Below are positions 1-6,925 of a stretch of 17,950 nucleotides of DNA, piece by piece. Position numbers and translations under genes: made by a program. The stretch lies in NCBI GenBank assembly GCA_018385415.1, contig JAHAZA010000050.1, forward strand, positions 1-17,950, in the 5' to 3' direction. The notes beneath the pieces are model-generated. The model saw nothing but the letters and a program-made list of their open reading frames with translations, was not told the origin of the DNA and did not search any database. Source of the stretch: Treponema sp. (GTDB lineage Bacteria > Spirochaetota > Spirochaetia > Treponematales > Treponemataceae). Position 1 is the stretch's first letter; each line of letters starts with the position of its first letter.

Positions 1-1
1 T

Positions 2-976
2 TTATTCCTGAGAAGTAATTTCTTTATAGAACTCAGTAAAATCCTTTCTCTTTTCTTTTGTGAACGCAATTGCTGTTCTTGGGTGCTGATTCATCAAACC
101 TGTAAGGAGGTACTGAGTATCATATCCCCATACAACTCCAGATTCCTTTAATGGAACCATGTGATCCTGAAGGAACTGAATTACAGGATAGATTTTATAT
201 TTTGGATTGCGAAGGAATCCGATGAGGTTTTCCATTGAACAGTTACCTGCACCGCGTCCCATAGACATGTATGTTGCATCCAGATAGTCAACTCCGTCAC
301 CTACACATTCAATTGTGTTTGCAAATGCAAGCTTCTGGTTGTCGTGAGCGTGAATACCAAGCTTCTTGTTATATTTAGCTGCAAAGTTTCCGAAGAGATC
401 ACAAACGCGAGCCATTTCTTCTGGATAAATAGAACCGTAGCTGTCTACGATATAGATTACATCTACAGGTGATTTTCCGATCAAGTCGAGGGCTGCTTTA
501 ATATCTGATTCCTGACCTGTAGAAAGAGCCATGATGTTACAAGTTGTTTCATAACCTTTTTTTGCACAGTCTTCGATTACATCGATTGCTGCAGGTATTT
601 CTTTAAGATAGCAGGCAACACGAATCAAATCGATAGGGCTGTTAGCCTTTTCACTGATGTCGCGTTTGTAGTTACAACGGCCAACATCTGCCATTGCAGC
701 AATCTTAAGATCTGTATTGTTTTCGCCAACAATTGAGCGTACAAAGTCATCATCACAGAATTTACAAGGACCAAATTTATTTACATCAAACAAATCTTTG
801 TCTGCCTTGTATCCAAATTCCATTACATCAACGCCAGCTTTTATATTTGCTTCATAAAGAGCTTTTTCGAATCCTGCTGGAAAATAAAAATCGTTTACCA
901 AACCGCCATCACGGAGAGTTGCGTCAATGACCTTAACTGATTCTCTAAAACCCATCAAATTATTGATATCTTTCAT
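2..976 (-). CDS. HMGL-like (DRE-TIM) aldolase, 4-hydroxy-2-oxovalerate aldolase type
   Basis: The 324-residue protein carries the signatures of the HMGL-like/DRE-TIM metallolyase fold. These are DATLRDGG (residues 18-25, the metal-binding D and catalytic R), VDSYG (177-181), the metal ligands HAHDN (209-213) and GRGAGN (240-245). Family members cleave or form C-C bonds of 2-oxo acids using a divalent metal. The closest pattern is 4-hydroxy-2-oxovalerate aldolase (DmpG/MhpE-like), but no acetaldehyde dehydrogenase partner is in the window, so the substrate is unknown. I chose the ATG at 976 because AGAGG lies 7 nt upstream; the in-frame ATG 20 codons further up has no such site and would add a Lys/Arg-rich tail absent from the family. 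The gene follows trkH on the same strand after 142 bp and may have its own promoter. The stop codon is at 2-4, so the gene is complete. Family call is firm; exact reaction is uncertain. Confidence 0.8.
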   Translation of the reverse strand: MKDINNLMGFRESVKVIDATLRDGGLVNDFYFPAGFEKALYEANIKAGVDVMEFGYKADKDLFDVNKFGPCKFCDDDFVRSIVGENNTDLKIAAMADVGRCNYKRDISEKANSPIDLIRVACYLKEIPAAIDVIEDCAKKGYETTCNIMALSTGQESDIKAALDLIGKSPVDVIYIVDSYGSIYPEEMARVCDLFGNFAAKYNKKLGIHAHDNQKLAFANTIECVGDGVDYLDATYMSMGRGAGNCSMENLIGFLRNPKYKIYPVIQFLQDHMVPLKESGVVWGYDTQYLLTGLMNQHPRTAIAFTKEKRKDFTEFYKEITSQE

Positions 977-1012
977 TTCTTTACCTCTTTTTTTTATTCT
1001 GTCCTCAAAATA

Positions 1013-1032
1013 TTTCAGAAGCATTTCTGAAA
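1013..1032. repeat. Perfect inverted repeat in the aldolase gene leader
   Basis: TTTCAGAA and TTCTGAAA form perfect 8-bp arms around a 4-nt centre. The repeat sits 36 bp upstream of the aldolase start, between any promoter in the AT-rich region further up and the ribosome binding site. There is no T tract after it in the minus direction, so it is not an intrinsic terminator. It could be an operator or a leader hairpin. Confidence 0.45.
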
Positions 1033-1092
1033 ACAAAATAAAAAAATTAATTATTTGTAAATATTGTTACTATACAACAAAACGCACCACGA

Positions 1093-1108
1093 GGGAATAT
1101 AAATTCCC
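1093..1108. other. Short hairpin downstream of trkH, possible terminator
   Basis: GGGAAT and ATTCCC form 6-bp arms with a 4-nt loop, 10 bp beyond the trkH stop codon. Read on the trkH strand, the following T-rich stretch starts only about 10 nt after the stem, so termination would be weak. No plus-strand gene upstream needs it. It may mark the end of the trk transcript, but this is uncertain. Confidence 0.3.
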
Positions 1109-1118
1109 CGAATTTTTG

Positions 1119-2594
1119 TTATTTTTTCCAGAAATCTCTGATCAAAAACATGAGCATTGTGTAAAGTTCAAGACGGCCTGCAAGCATTGCAAACATATAA
1201 ATCCATTTAAGACCAGGATTTAAAAAACCGCAGTTGGCAGCAGGATTAAGCTTACCGAATGCAGGACCTACATTTCCGACCATGGAAAGAGCTCCAGTAA
1301 AGGCACTGAAAATGTCAAGATCAGGTCCAAGAAGACAGCCAAAGAAAGTAGTTACAAAAACTAAAATTGCATAAATTGTTATAAACGATGCAACACTGAA
1401 TACAACATCTTTTCTACCAACCTTCTGATTTAAACGGACAGTAAAAATTCCATGAGGATGGAGCATTTTAAGCATTTCATTTTTTACCTGCTTAACAAGA
1501 ATAACCAGGCGTACAACCTTAATTCCTCCTCCTGTAGATCCGGAAGAACCACCGATAAAGAAGAGAATAAAAATCAGAAACTGAGCAGCAGGAATCCAGT
1601 CTGTATAATTACAGGTTGAAAAACCAGTCGTACTTATGATTGAAGCAACCTGGAATGCGGAATATCGCAAAGCCTCGCCAAAGTTTTTATAACCTTCAGG
1701 ATTGCCAGCCATTGGAGCTCCTGTAGTACGAATGATCAGCGCAACACTAAAAATAATGAGAATGAAAAGAGTGACATAAGTTTTAAATTCAGAATTGGAT
1801 TTAATTTCAGAAAATTTTCCTGTAAACAAATAGAAGAAAAGGCTGAAGTTTACACCTGCAAAGAACATGAACAAAGTTATAATCCATTCAATTGCAGGAG
1901 AATTATAAGCGGCAATGCTGGCATTTCGTGTAGAAAATCCACCAGAACCCAAAGTTGAAAATGCATGACTTAACGCATCAATAACATCCATTCCGCAGAT
2001 TTTAAGGGCAACAAACAATGCAAGAGTAAGTGAAAAATAAATCAGCCACAATATTTTTGCAGTTGTAGTAATTTTTGGCGTTACTTTTCCTTTTTCAGGG
2101 CCAGTAGTTTCTGCCTTAATAAGTTGAAAGCCACCAACACCGAGCAATGGGAACAAAGCAACAGTGAGAGCAACGATTCCCATTCCACCAAGCCAGTGAG
2201 TTTCGCATCTCCAGAGATTCAAGCTGCGAGGAAGACATTCCACATCAGAAAGAATCGTAGCCCCTGTAGTTGTAAAACCAGAAACGCTTTCAAAAAAAGC
2301 ATCTGTTATCGAATGAAAATATCCAGACAGCAAAAATGGAATTGCCCCGAACACTGAACAAGAAATCCACGCAGAAGCAACAATCACAAAAGTACTTTTA
2401 ATTGTAAGCTTAATCGGCCGCTTTCTTGTAAACATATAAATTGCAAAAAATGCAGCCCATGCACAAAACATAGGAACTGCAAAAATCCAGAAATTTTCAT
2501 GACAGCAGATTGCAGTGATAATAGGGAAAATATAAGTAGTCGCAACAATTGCAATAATGGCAAAAATGATTTTGAAGAAATTTAAGATATCCAT
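1119..2594 (-). CDS. trkH: Trk potassium uptake protein TrkH, ion-conducting subunit
   Basis: The 491-residue membrane protein has the four-pore-loop layout of the SKT superfamily. Selectivity-filter segments are visible as TTGAT (109-113), GSGGFST (216-222), TTGFST (322-327) and VGNVGPAFG (439-447). The GGSSGSTGGGIKVVR stretch typical of TrkH/KtrB follows the third filter. It conducts K+ across the cytoplasmic membrane and is gated by the TrkA ring. The start is the ATG at 2594, 4 bp after the trkA stop; an in-frame TTG at 2612 inside trkA is less likely because of the rare start codon. A GGAG lies 12 nt upstream, inside the end of trkA, an unusually long spacing that suggests translational coupling. 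Length is normal for the family and all filter glycines are present, so the channel should be functional. Confidence 0.95.
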   Translation of the reverse strand: MDILNFFKIIFAIIAIVATTYIFPIITAICCHENFWIFAVPMFCAWAAFFAIYMFTRKRPIKLTIKSTFVIVASAWISCSVFGAIPFLLSGYFHSITDAFFESVSGFTTTGATILSDVECLPRSLNLWRCETHWLGGMGIVALTVALFPLLGVGGFQLIKAETTGPEKGKVTPKITTTAKILWLIYFSLTLALFVALKICGMDVIDALSHAFSTLGSGGFSTRNASIAAYNSPAIEWIITLFMFFAGVNFSLFFYLFTGKFSEIKSNSEFKTYVTLFILIIFSVALIIRTTGAPMAGNPEGYKNFGEALRYSAFQVASIISTTGFSTCNYTDWIPAAQFLIFILFFIGGSSGSTGGGIKVVRLVILVKQVKNEMLKMLHPHGIFTVRLNQKVGRKDVVFSVASFITIYAILVFVTTFFGCLLGPDLDIFSAFTGALSMVGNVGPAFGKLNPAANCGFLNPGLKWIYMFAMLAGRLELYTMLMFLIRDFWKK

Positions 2595-2598
2595 CTTT

Positions 2599-4038
2599 CT
2601 ATTTAACTCCAAATGAAGCCATCAATTTTTTTGACTTATCTGCATCGGCAATAATAATCAACTGATCATTTACATCAATTGAAGTAGAACCTGTAGGAAT
2701 TACATAGTTTTCTGTTCCAGCTTTCTTTATGAGAAGCACAAGGAAAGTTCCCGGATTTGCAATTTCCTGCAATGTCTTTCCGCTGATTTTTGATTTAATT
2801 GGCATTGCAAATTCAATAATCTCAAGGGATCCAGAACTGATAGTGTGAATTCCGGTAACAGTTTTTCCTCTAAGGTGACTTAAAATACTGTCTACAACCG
2901 TATCACGCAAAGGAACAGGAACATCAACGCCAAGCTTACGGGCAATTTCTGCAAAGGGTGCACTTTCTACAAGACTTACAGTTTTTCCAACACCAAGTGA
3001 CTCAAGATAAGCTGCGCCTACCATATTAAGTTCATGATTATGAGTAGCACAAATTACCAGATCGTATGTTGTAAGACTTTCTTCATACAAGAAGTTTTCA
3101 TCTGTAATATCGCCAACAAAAACCTTTGCTTCAGGGAATCTTTCTGCAGCCTCTTTGGCCAGCAGTTTGTCTGAATCAACAATGGCAAAATTCGAATTGA
3201 TGATTTTACTTTTTCCAAACAATCTCAAAAGAAATGATTTCTGCTTTTTGTTTGAAAGAAGCTTTTCTGCAATCTGAGTTCCGATTTTTCCGGCACCAAC
3301 AAGTGCAATTTTATCGATTGTCTCAACTTCTGTTCCAGTAAGCTCAAGAATCTTAGCTATATCACCTTTCTTTGTAAGAACTCCAATAAAGTCCCCTTCT
3401 TCAAGAACAGTTTTACCGCTAGGCAGTCTAGGAAAACCATGAGATTCTACATAACTGATAAGGAACGGAGTATCCGTCATGGATCTTAAATCCATCAACG
3501 CAGCGCCCGCAAACTTAGAACCTTTTTCGATTACAACGCGAGTCAACTCGTATTCAGAATTTTCAAATGTTACGACATCACTTACCGCACCGCTTTCTAC
3601 AGCGTGTACAATTGCCTGTGCAGCCTCAACGTCCGGATGAATCATATAATCAATACCATAAAGCGGGCGCTGCTTCTCCGATGAAAATTCAACCTGCTTT
3701 TTATGAACCTTTTCTTTATTCATATAGTAAGCAAAGTTTCTTACACGGGCAATTTTAAGAACATTAGGATAAACCGCATCTACAAGAGAACAGGTAATCA
3801 TGTTTACTTCGTCACTTGAAGTTACACAAACCAAGGCATCTGCTTTTGCAATTCCTGCAGCTTCGAGAGTTTCAAGACTGTTTCCATCAGCTGGGATTAC
3901 AGAACAGTCTAGACTGTTTGAAGCATGACCTACAGTCTCTGCATTATTATCAATTAAAGTAACTTCATTCTTTTCATTAATTAAGCGGCGTGCCAGCTGT
4001 GTACCTGTAAAGCCTGCACCTACGATTACAATCTTCAT
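2599..4038 (-). CDS. trkA: Trk system regulatory subunit TrkA (double RCK)
   Basis: The 479-residue cytosolic protein consists of two RCK units, as in proteobacterial TrkA. The first Rossmann domain opens with GAGFTG (7-12) and has an acidic residue at the end of the second strand (D30), which favours NAD(H) binding. A first TrkA_C domain lies near residues 145-230. The second Rossmann domain starts with GAGKIG (248-253), and a second TrkA_C domain fills about 395-479. It forms the nucleotide-sensing ring that gates TrkH. It is the first gene of the trkAH operon. The ATG at 4038 has no Shine-Dalgarno, and a consensus-like promoter ends 7 nt before it, so the message is probably leaderless. 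Complete and undamaged. Confidence 0.95.
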   Translation of the reverse strand: MKIVIVGAGFTGTQLARRLINEKNEVTLIDNNAETVGHASNSLDCSVIPADGNSLETLEAAGIAKADALVCVTSSDEVNMITCSLVDAVYPNVLKIARVRNFAYYMNKEKVHKKQVEFSSEKQRPLYGIDYMIHPDVEAAQAIVHAVESGAVSDVVTFENSEYELTRVVIEKGSKFAGAALMDLRSMTDTPFLISYVESHGFPRLPSGKTVLEEGDFIGVLTKKGDIAKILELTGTEVETIDKIALVGAGKIGTQIAEKLLSNKKQKSFLLRLFGKSKIINSNFAIVDSDKLLAKEAAERFPEAKVFVGDITDENFLYEESLTTYDLVICATHNHELNMVGAAYLESLGVGKTVSLVESAPFAEIARKLGVDVPVPLRDTVVDSILSHLRGKTVTGIHTISSGSLEIIEFAMPIKSKISGKTLQEIANPGTFLVLLIKKAGTENYVIPTGSTSIDVNDQLIIIADADKSKKLMASFGVK

Positions 4039-4045
4039 ATAATTA

Positions 4046-4074
4046 ATTAGAACATACCGATTTTTTTATGTCAA
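4046..4074 (-). promoter_or_regulatory. Promoter of trkAH, predicted leaderless start
   Basis: On the minus strand TTGACA (4074-4069) is followed, after exactly 17 bp, by TCTAAT (4051-4046), a 6/6 and a 5/6 match to the vegetative sigma consensus. The -10 box ends 7 nt before the trkA ATG, so transcription should begin at or next to the start codon. No ribosome binding site is present. Confidence 0.7.
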
Positions 4075-4088
4075 TAAAGGGATAAATA

Positions 4089-4097
4089 TGTTATATT
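4089..4097 (+). promoter_or_regulatory. Extended -10 promoter of the Gx-transporter gene
   Basis: TGtTATATT is an extended -10 motif; no good -35 is visible 17 bp upstream. It ends 8 nt before the ATG at 4106, which again predicts a leaderless message. If instead the upstream ATG at 4088 is used, this motif would lie inside the gene, and AAAGGG just before 4088 would serve as ribosome binding site. Confidence 0.45.
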
Positions 4098-4105
4098 CCA
4101 ATATT

Positions 4106-4675
4106 ATGGATAATAGGGAATCGAAGAATTTGACAATTCCAGCTGCCTCAACTCAAAAACGCCTCACTTTTTTGACAGCCTTATGTCTTTTTTTCTCTGC
4201 AGTGGAATTTGCAATTCCAAAACCTGTTCCATTTTTCAGATTAGGCTTGGCAAACCTGGCAATAATCCTAAGTTTCTTTATGCTAAAACCAGGACACAGC
4301 ATCCTTCTCATTGCCCTAAAGGTTTTTGTTCAGAATCTTATTTCAGGAACACTGTTTTCCTACACCATTTTATTTTCAATTGCAGGCTCATTTTCGTCAG
4401 GACTGATTATGCTGGCACTTTTTAAGCTTTTCTATGACTGTCCCAAACCTAAAATTTCTCTTATAGGAATCTGCCTTGCCGGAAGCCTTTTTAATTCCCT
4501 GGCACAGCTTTTAATTTCCTATTTTTTAATGTTCCAGCAGAATACAAAGTATATAGCACCTGTTCTTTTAGGATTAAGCTTTATCACGGGCATTCTCCTT
4601 GGACTCTTTGCCCAATATTTTGTTCAGAACTCAAGCTGGTTAAAAATGATTACTGACAGTGAGGCATCAAAATGA
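4106..4675 (+). CDS. Gx transporter / Hpre_diP_synt_I family membrane protein
   Basis: This 189-residue hydrophobic protein has about five or six predicted membrane spans. It carries the family pattern of IPKPVPFFRLGLANLAIILS (residues 38-57), then a LALFK-type helix, AGSLFNSLAQ (125-134) and a terminal ITGILLGL helix (160-167). The family (PF07456) is often labelled heptaprenyl diphosphate synthase component I, but it is related to the substrate-binding S components of ECF transporters, so transport is the likelier role; the substrate is unknown. The start is either ATG 4106 (preferred from the promoter position) or ATG 4088, which adds six residues. The stop overlaps the ATG of the next gene, so the two are translated together. 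The gene diverges from trkA. Confidence 0.8.
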   Translation: MDNRESKNLTIPAASTQKRLTFLTALCLFFSAVEFAIPKPVPFFRLGLANLAIILSFFMLKPGHSILLIALKVFVQNLISGTLFSYTILFSIAGSFSSGLIMLALFKLFYDCPKPKISLIGICLAGSLFNSLAQLLISYFLMFQQNTKYIAPVLLGLSFITGILLGLFAQYFVQNSSWLKMITDSEASK

Positions 4676-5103
4676 AAGTTATTATTTTGTGGTCACTGAT
4701 TCTCATTATGGCCATTTTGTGTCTGGCCTTCAAAAAAAGAACCGGCTGGCTTTCTTTACTGTTTTTAACAATTGGAATTACCGTATTTTCGCTTTTAACC
4801 CCTGAAGGAAAACTCCTCTGGCAGTTCCACGGATTTAGAATTACTTTAGGCGCCCTTGAAGCAGGGCTTTTTAGAGCGGGAATTTTAATTTTCCTCCAGC
4901 TGCTTTCAAAACTCATCATTTCTTCTAAAATAAAGCTGCCAGGCAAAGCTGGTACTTTTTTAAATCAGGTGTTCGGCATATACGAAAAACTTACAGCAAC
5001 GAAAATTCCCTATACAGGCGAAAAAAAGCTTAAAATTGACAATCTGATAAAATTTATAGACGACAGACTTATTTTTGCCTGGAATAATTTTGAAAAACTG
5101 TAA
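4672..5103 (+). CDS. Small membrane protein resembling an ECF T-component core
   Basis: This 143-residue protein has two N-terminal membrane helices (about 3-20 and 26-42). They are followed by LTPEGKLLWQF, then ITLGALEAGLFRAGILIFLQ (57-76) and LLSKLII. This order matches by eye the centre of EcfT/CbiQ proteins (a TPGE-like turn, then an EGL..Gl..alRl helix). The rest of an EcfT, including the C-terminal coupling helices with Ala-Arg-Ser/Gly motifs that contact the ATPases, is missing; instead there is a charged C-terminal part. It overlaps the Gx-transporter gene by ATGA and has GAGG 7 nt before its ATG, so the two are translationally coupled. I infer that it serves the Gx protein as a reduced T component, but this rests on eye similarity only. 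It may simply be an unassigned spirochaete membrane protein. Confidence 0.6.
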   Translation: MKVIILWSLILIMAILCLAFKKRTGWLSLLFLTIGITVFSLLTPEGKLLWQFHGFRITLGALEAGLFRAGILIFLQLLSKLIISSKIKLPGKAGTFLNQVFGIYEKLTATKIPYTGEKKLKIDNLIKFIDDRLIFAWNNFEKL

Positions 5104-5115
5104 CCTTTACCCGGT

Positions 5116-5144
5116 TAGACACTGTTTTTACAGTATGATATAAT
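5116..5144 (+). promoter_or_regulatory. Promoter of the LpoB/LPP20 cluster with spacer inverted repeat
   Basis: TAGACA (5116-5121, 5/6) and TATAAT (5139-5144, 6/6) are 17 bp apart, with TG one base before the -10. A perfect inverted repeat, ACTGT-TTTT-ACAGT (5121-5134), fills the spacer between the boxes, where a repressor would block polymerase. Transcription should begin near 5151, leaving a leader of about 17 nt with AGGAAAG before the ATG at 5168. Confidence 0.65.
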
Positions 5145-5167
5145 TTCCTTAGGAAAGTTGAGTTTAA

Positions 5168-5773
5168 ATGAAAAAATATTTTGTACTAGCATTAATTTTA
5201 AGTGTTGCCTCAGTTCTTACAGGCTGCGTATCATCTACAGTAGAAAGAGTAGATTTTGATTCTCAGCAGGACCTTAGCGGGTACTGGAATGATACTGACG
5301 CCCGTATTGTTTCAAACGACCTGGCAGAACAGCTTACAGACTCATCCTGGTATAACAGATTCATCCAGGAAAACGACAGAAAGCCTGTAATCATTATTGG
5401 TTCCATCCGCAACAACACTGACGAACATATTAATACTTCCATAATCTCAAAAAAACTTGAAATCAGTCTTATAAATACAGGAAAAGTTCTGTCTGTTGCA
5501 AATTCCTCAGAAAGAAAAGAAATCAGAGACGAGCGTGATGACCAGCAGATTAACGCCAGCATTGATAGTGCAAAAAACATCGGCAACGAAACCGCCGCTG
5601 ATTTTATGCTTCGAGGCGATATAAAAACAATTGTAGATTCAGATGGTCTTAAATCTGTAAGAACCTACTTCATCACTGCAGAATTAGTAGATATTGAAAC
5701 AAACACAAAAATCTGGCTTGGTGAAAATTCTACTATTAAAAAAGTAATCAGATATTCTGCAACCCGTTTCTAA
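5168..5773 (+). CDS. LpoB-like penicillin-binding protein activator lipoprotein
   Basis: The 201-residue protein begins with a lipoprotein signal peptide: a positively charged start, a hydrophobic core and LTGC with the lipidated Cys at 20. The mature part follows the LpoB/PBP-activator family (PF13036) pattern: DLSGYWNDTDA (35-45), then RKPVIIIGSIRNNTDEHINT (71-90), an ADFMLRGDIKTI stretch and a C-terminal LVDIETNTKIW segment. E. coli LpoB is an outer-membrane lipoprotein that switches on the bifunctional peptidoglycan synthase PBP1b. The partner in this organism is not in the window. It is the first gene of a three-gene envelope cluster and has its own promoter. Complete; family call is strong, and the PBP-activating role is inferred from the family. 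Confidence 0.85.
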   Translation: MKKYFVLALILSVASVLTGCVSSTVERVDFDSQQDLSGYWNDTDARIVSNDLAEQLTDSSWYNRFIQENDRKPVIIIGSIRNNTDEHINTSIISKKLEISLINTGKVLSVANSSERKEIRDERDDQQINASIDSAKNIGNETAADFMLRGDIKTIVDSDGLKSVRTYFITAELVDIETNTKIWLGENSTIKKVIRYSATRF

Positions 5774-5798
5774 AGAAACCTAAATCCAGGAATTAATT

Positions 5799-6836
5799 AT
5801 GAAAAAAATTATTTCAATAATTATTTTAAGTACTTTTGCCGCAGCCACATTTGCTTTTTCAAGTCCATCAAAAGTTCAGCTTTCTTCTAAAAAGAACTCA
5901 AAGGCATATCCTGACTGGATTTTTAATCCCTACAATTATTATAACGAAGCAAAATATCTTGCAGGCGTAGGTCTGGGAAATGATATAAATGCAGCAGAAG
6001 AAGATGCAAAAACCGAAATTCTTAAAGTTCTTAAGCAGAATATTGATGCAGTTCAGAATGTAAAGACTTACGCAGATGCTTTTACAGACAGTTCCATTTA
6101 CACTCAGGAAATCAACGCATCAACCGCTATTAAAAGTATCAGTGGAATTGAAATTGATAAAAAATTCATCGCTGCTGAAAATGAGGCTTATGCCCTTGCA
6201 GTTTTAAACAGACAGGTGGCCTGTGATAATTATTCAGCACTCATAAAGCAGAATGATTCTCAAATCGCAGAATACATTCAGTGGGCAAAAGCTCATCCTG
6301 GCCATATTCAGAGTGTTGTTTATGGACAGAAAGCATTGAAGCTTGCAATTGATAACGAATATTACATCGAAGCAATCAAACTTATTCAGCCACCATATGG
6401 TTCTGACACATCAATCTCTTACGGAAGCTATGTTCAGCTTTTAAATGAAGTTACAGAAATCAAAAAAGGGGTTTCTGTAAAAGTTGTTGTAGAAGGAGAT
6501 GTAAAAGGAATGGCTGAAGCATCCATAAAAAAGGCTTTTGAAAAAATTGGTGTTACATGTAATGATCACGATCTGGATCATACATATCTTGCAGTTGTAG
6601 ACATCAAACTTCAGAATGCAGAATCTCCTGATACGAAACATTTCTTCTATAATTATGTTTATACTGTAGAAATTGTTAATAAAAAGGTTTATTTTACATA
6701 TTCAGCATATGGAAGAGCCGGTCACTTAAATGAGCAGGGAGCAAAAAACAAGGCAATGATCCTTATAACAAAGGATATTGACTCAAAATTCTACCAGAAG
6801 CTGGCGTATTTTGCCGAAACTGGTGTTCAGCAATAA
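5799..6836 (+). CDS. Secreted LPP20-like protein
   Basis: This 345-residue protein has a Sec signal peptide (hydrophobic segment 4-19, likely cleavage after TFA at 19) and no lipobox Cys, so it should be soluble in the periplasm or held by partners. The segment at about 38-145 looks like an LPP20-type domain. It has PDWIFNP (38-44), LAGVGLG (54-60) and an Ala-rich helix of the A..A..A..EI.K pattern, followed by a Tyr/Val strand region (YALAVLNRQ, 131-139). The C-terminal 200 residues contain a possible second alpha/beta unit beginning with VSVKVVVEGDV that I do not recognise. It lies 25 bp after the LpoB-like gene with AGGA 8 nt before its ATG, so it is in the same operon. The longer length than ordinary LPP20 proteins (about 150-200 residues) reflects this extra region. 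The function is probably envelope-related, by context. Confidence 0.65.
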   Translation: MKKIISIIILSTFAAATFAFSSPSKVQLSSKKNSKAYPDWIFNPYNYYNEAKYLAGVGLGNDINAAEEDAKTEILKVLKQNIDAVQNVKTYADAFTDSSIYTQEINASTAIKSISGIEIDKKFIAAENEAYALAVLNRQVACDNYSALIKQNDSQIAEYIQWAKAHPGHIQSVVYGQKALKLAIDNEYYIEAIKLIQPPYGSDTSISYGSYVQLLNEVTEIKKGVSVKVVVEGDVKGMAEASIKKAFEKIGVTCNDHDLDHTYLAVVDIKLQNAESPDTKHFFYNYVYTVEIVNKKVYFTYSAYGRAGHLNEQGAKNKAMILITKDIDSKFYQKLAYFAETGVQQ

Positions 6837-6839
6837 TTG

Positions 6840-6868
6840 TTGATAAAAAAATGTCACAAAGTTATAAT
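6840..6868 (+). promoter_or_regulatory. Internal promoter for the third envelope gene
   Basis: TTGATA (6840-6845, 5/6) and TATAAT (6863-6868, 6/6) are exactly 17 bp apart and lie just after the stop codon at 6834-6836. This predicts a start near 6875 and a 50-nt leader ending in a consensus AAAGGAG ribosome binding site. Confidence 0.7.
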
Positions 6869-6880
6869 GTATTAACTTTG
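6857..6880. promoter_or_regulatory. Perfect 8-bp inverted repeat over the -10 box (candidate operator)
   Basis: CAAAGTTA (6857-6864) and TAACTTTG (6873-6880) are perfect arms around an 8-nt centre that holds most of the -10 hexamer and ends at the predicted transcription start. No T tract follows, so it is not a terminator. A dimeric regulator bound here would occlude RNA polymerase. Confidence 0.5.
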
Positions 6881-6925
6881 GAAATTATTAAATATTCATA
6901 CACTTTTCTTAAAGGAGATGGAAAA

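Noticed and set aside
927..1223. Plus-strand open frame across the aldolase leader and the trkH end
   Set aside because: It crosses the aldolase start, the hairpin region and the trkH C-terminus, has no ribosome binding site and a low-complexity product.
5263..5586. Minus-strand open frame inside the LpoB-like gene
   Set aside because: Antisense to a strongly supported gene, no ribosome binding site and no recognisable domain.
6851..6925. Upstream ATG extending the third envelope lipoprotein by 25 residues
   Set aside because: It would destroy the lipoprotein signal peptide and lies inside the promoter; the consensus ribosome binding site serves the ATG at 6926.
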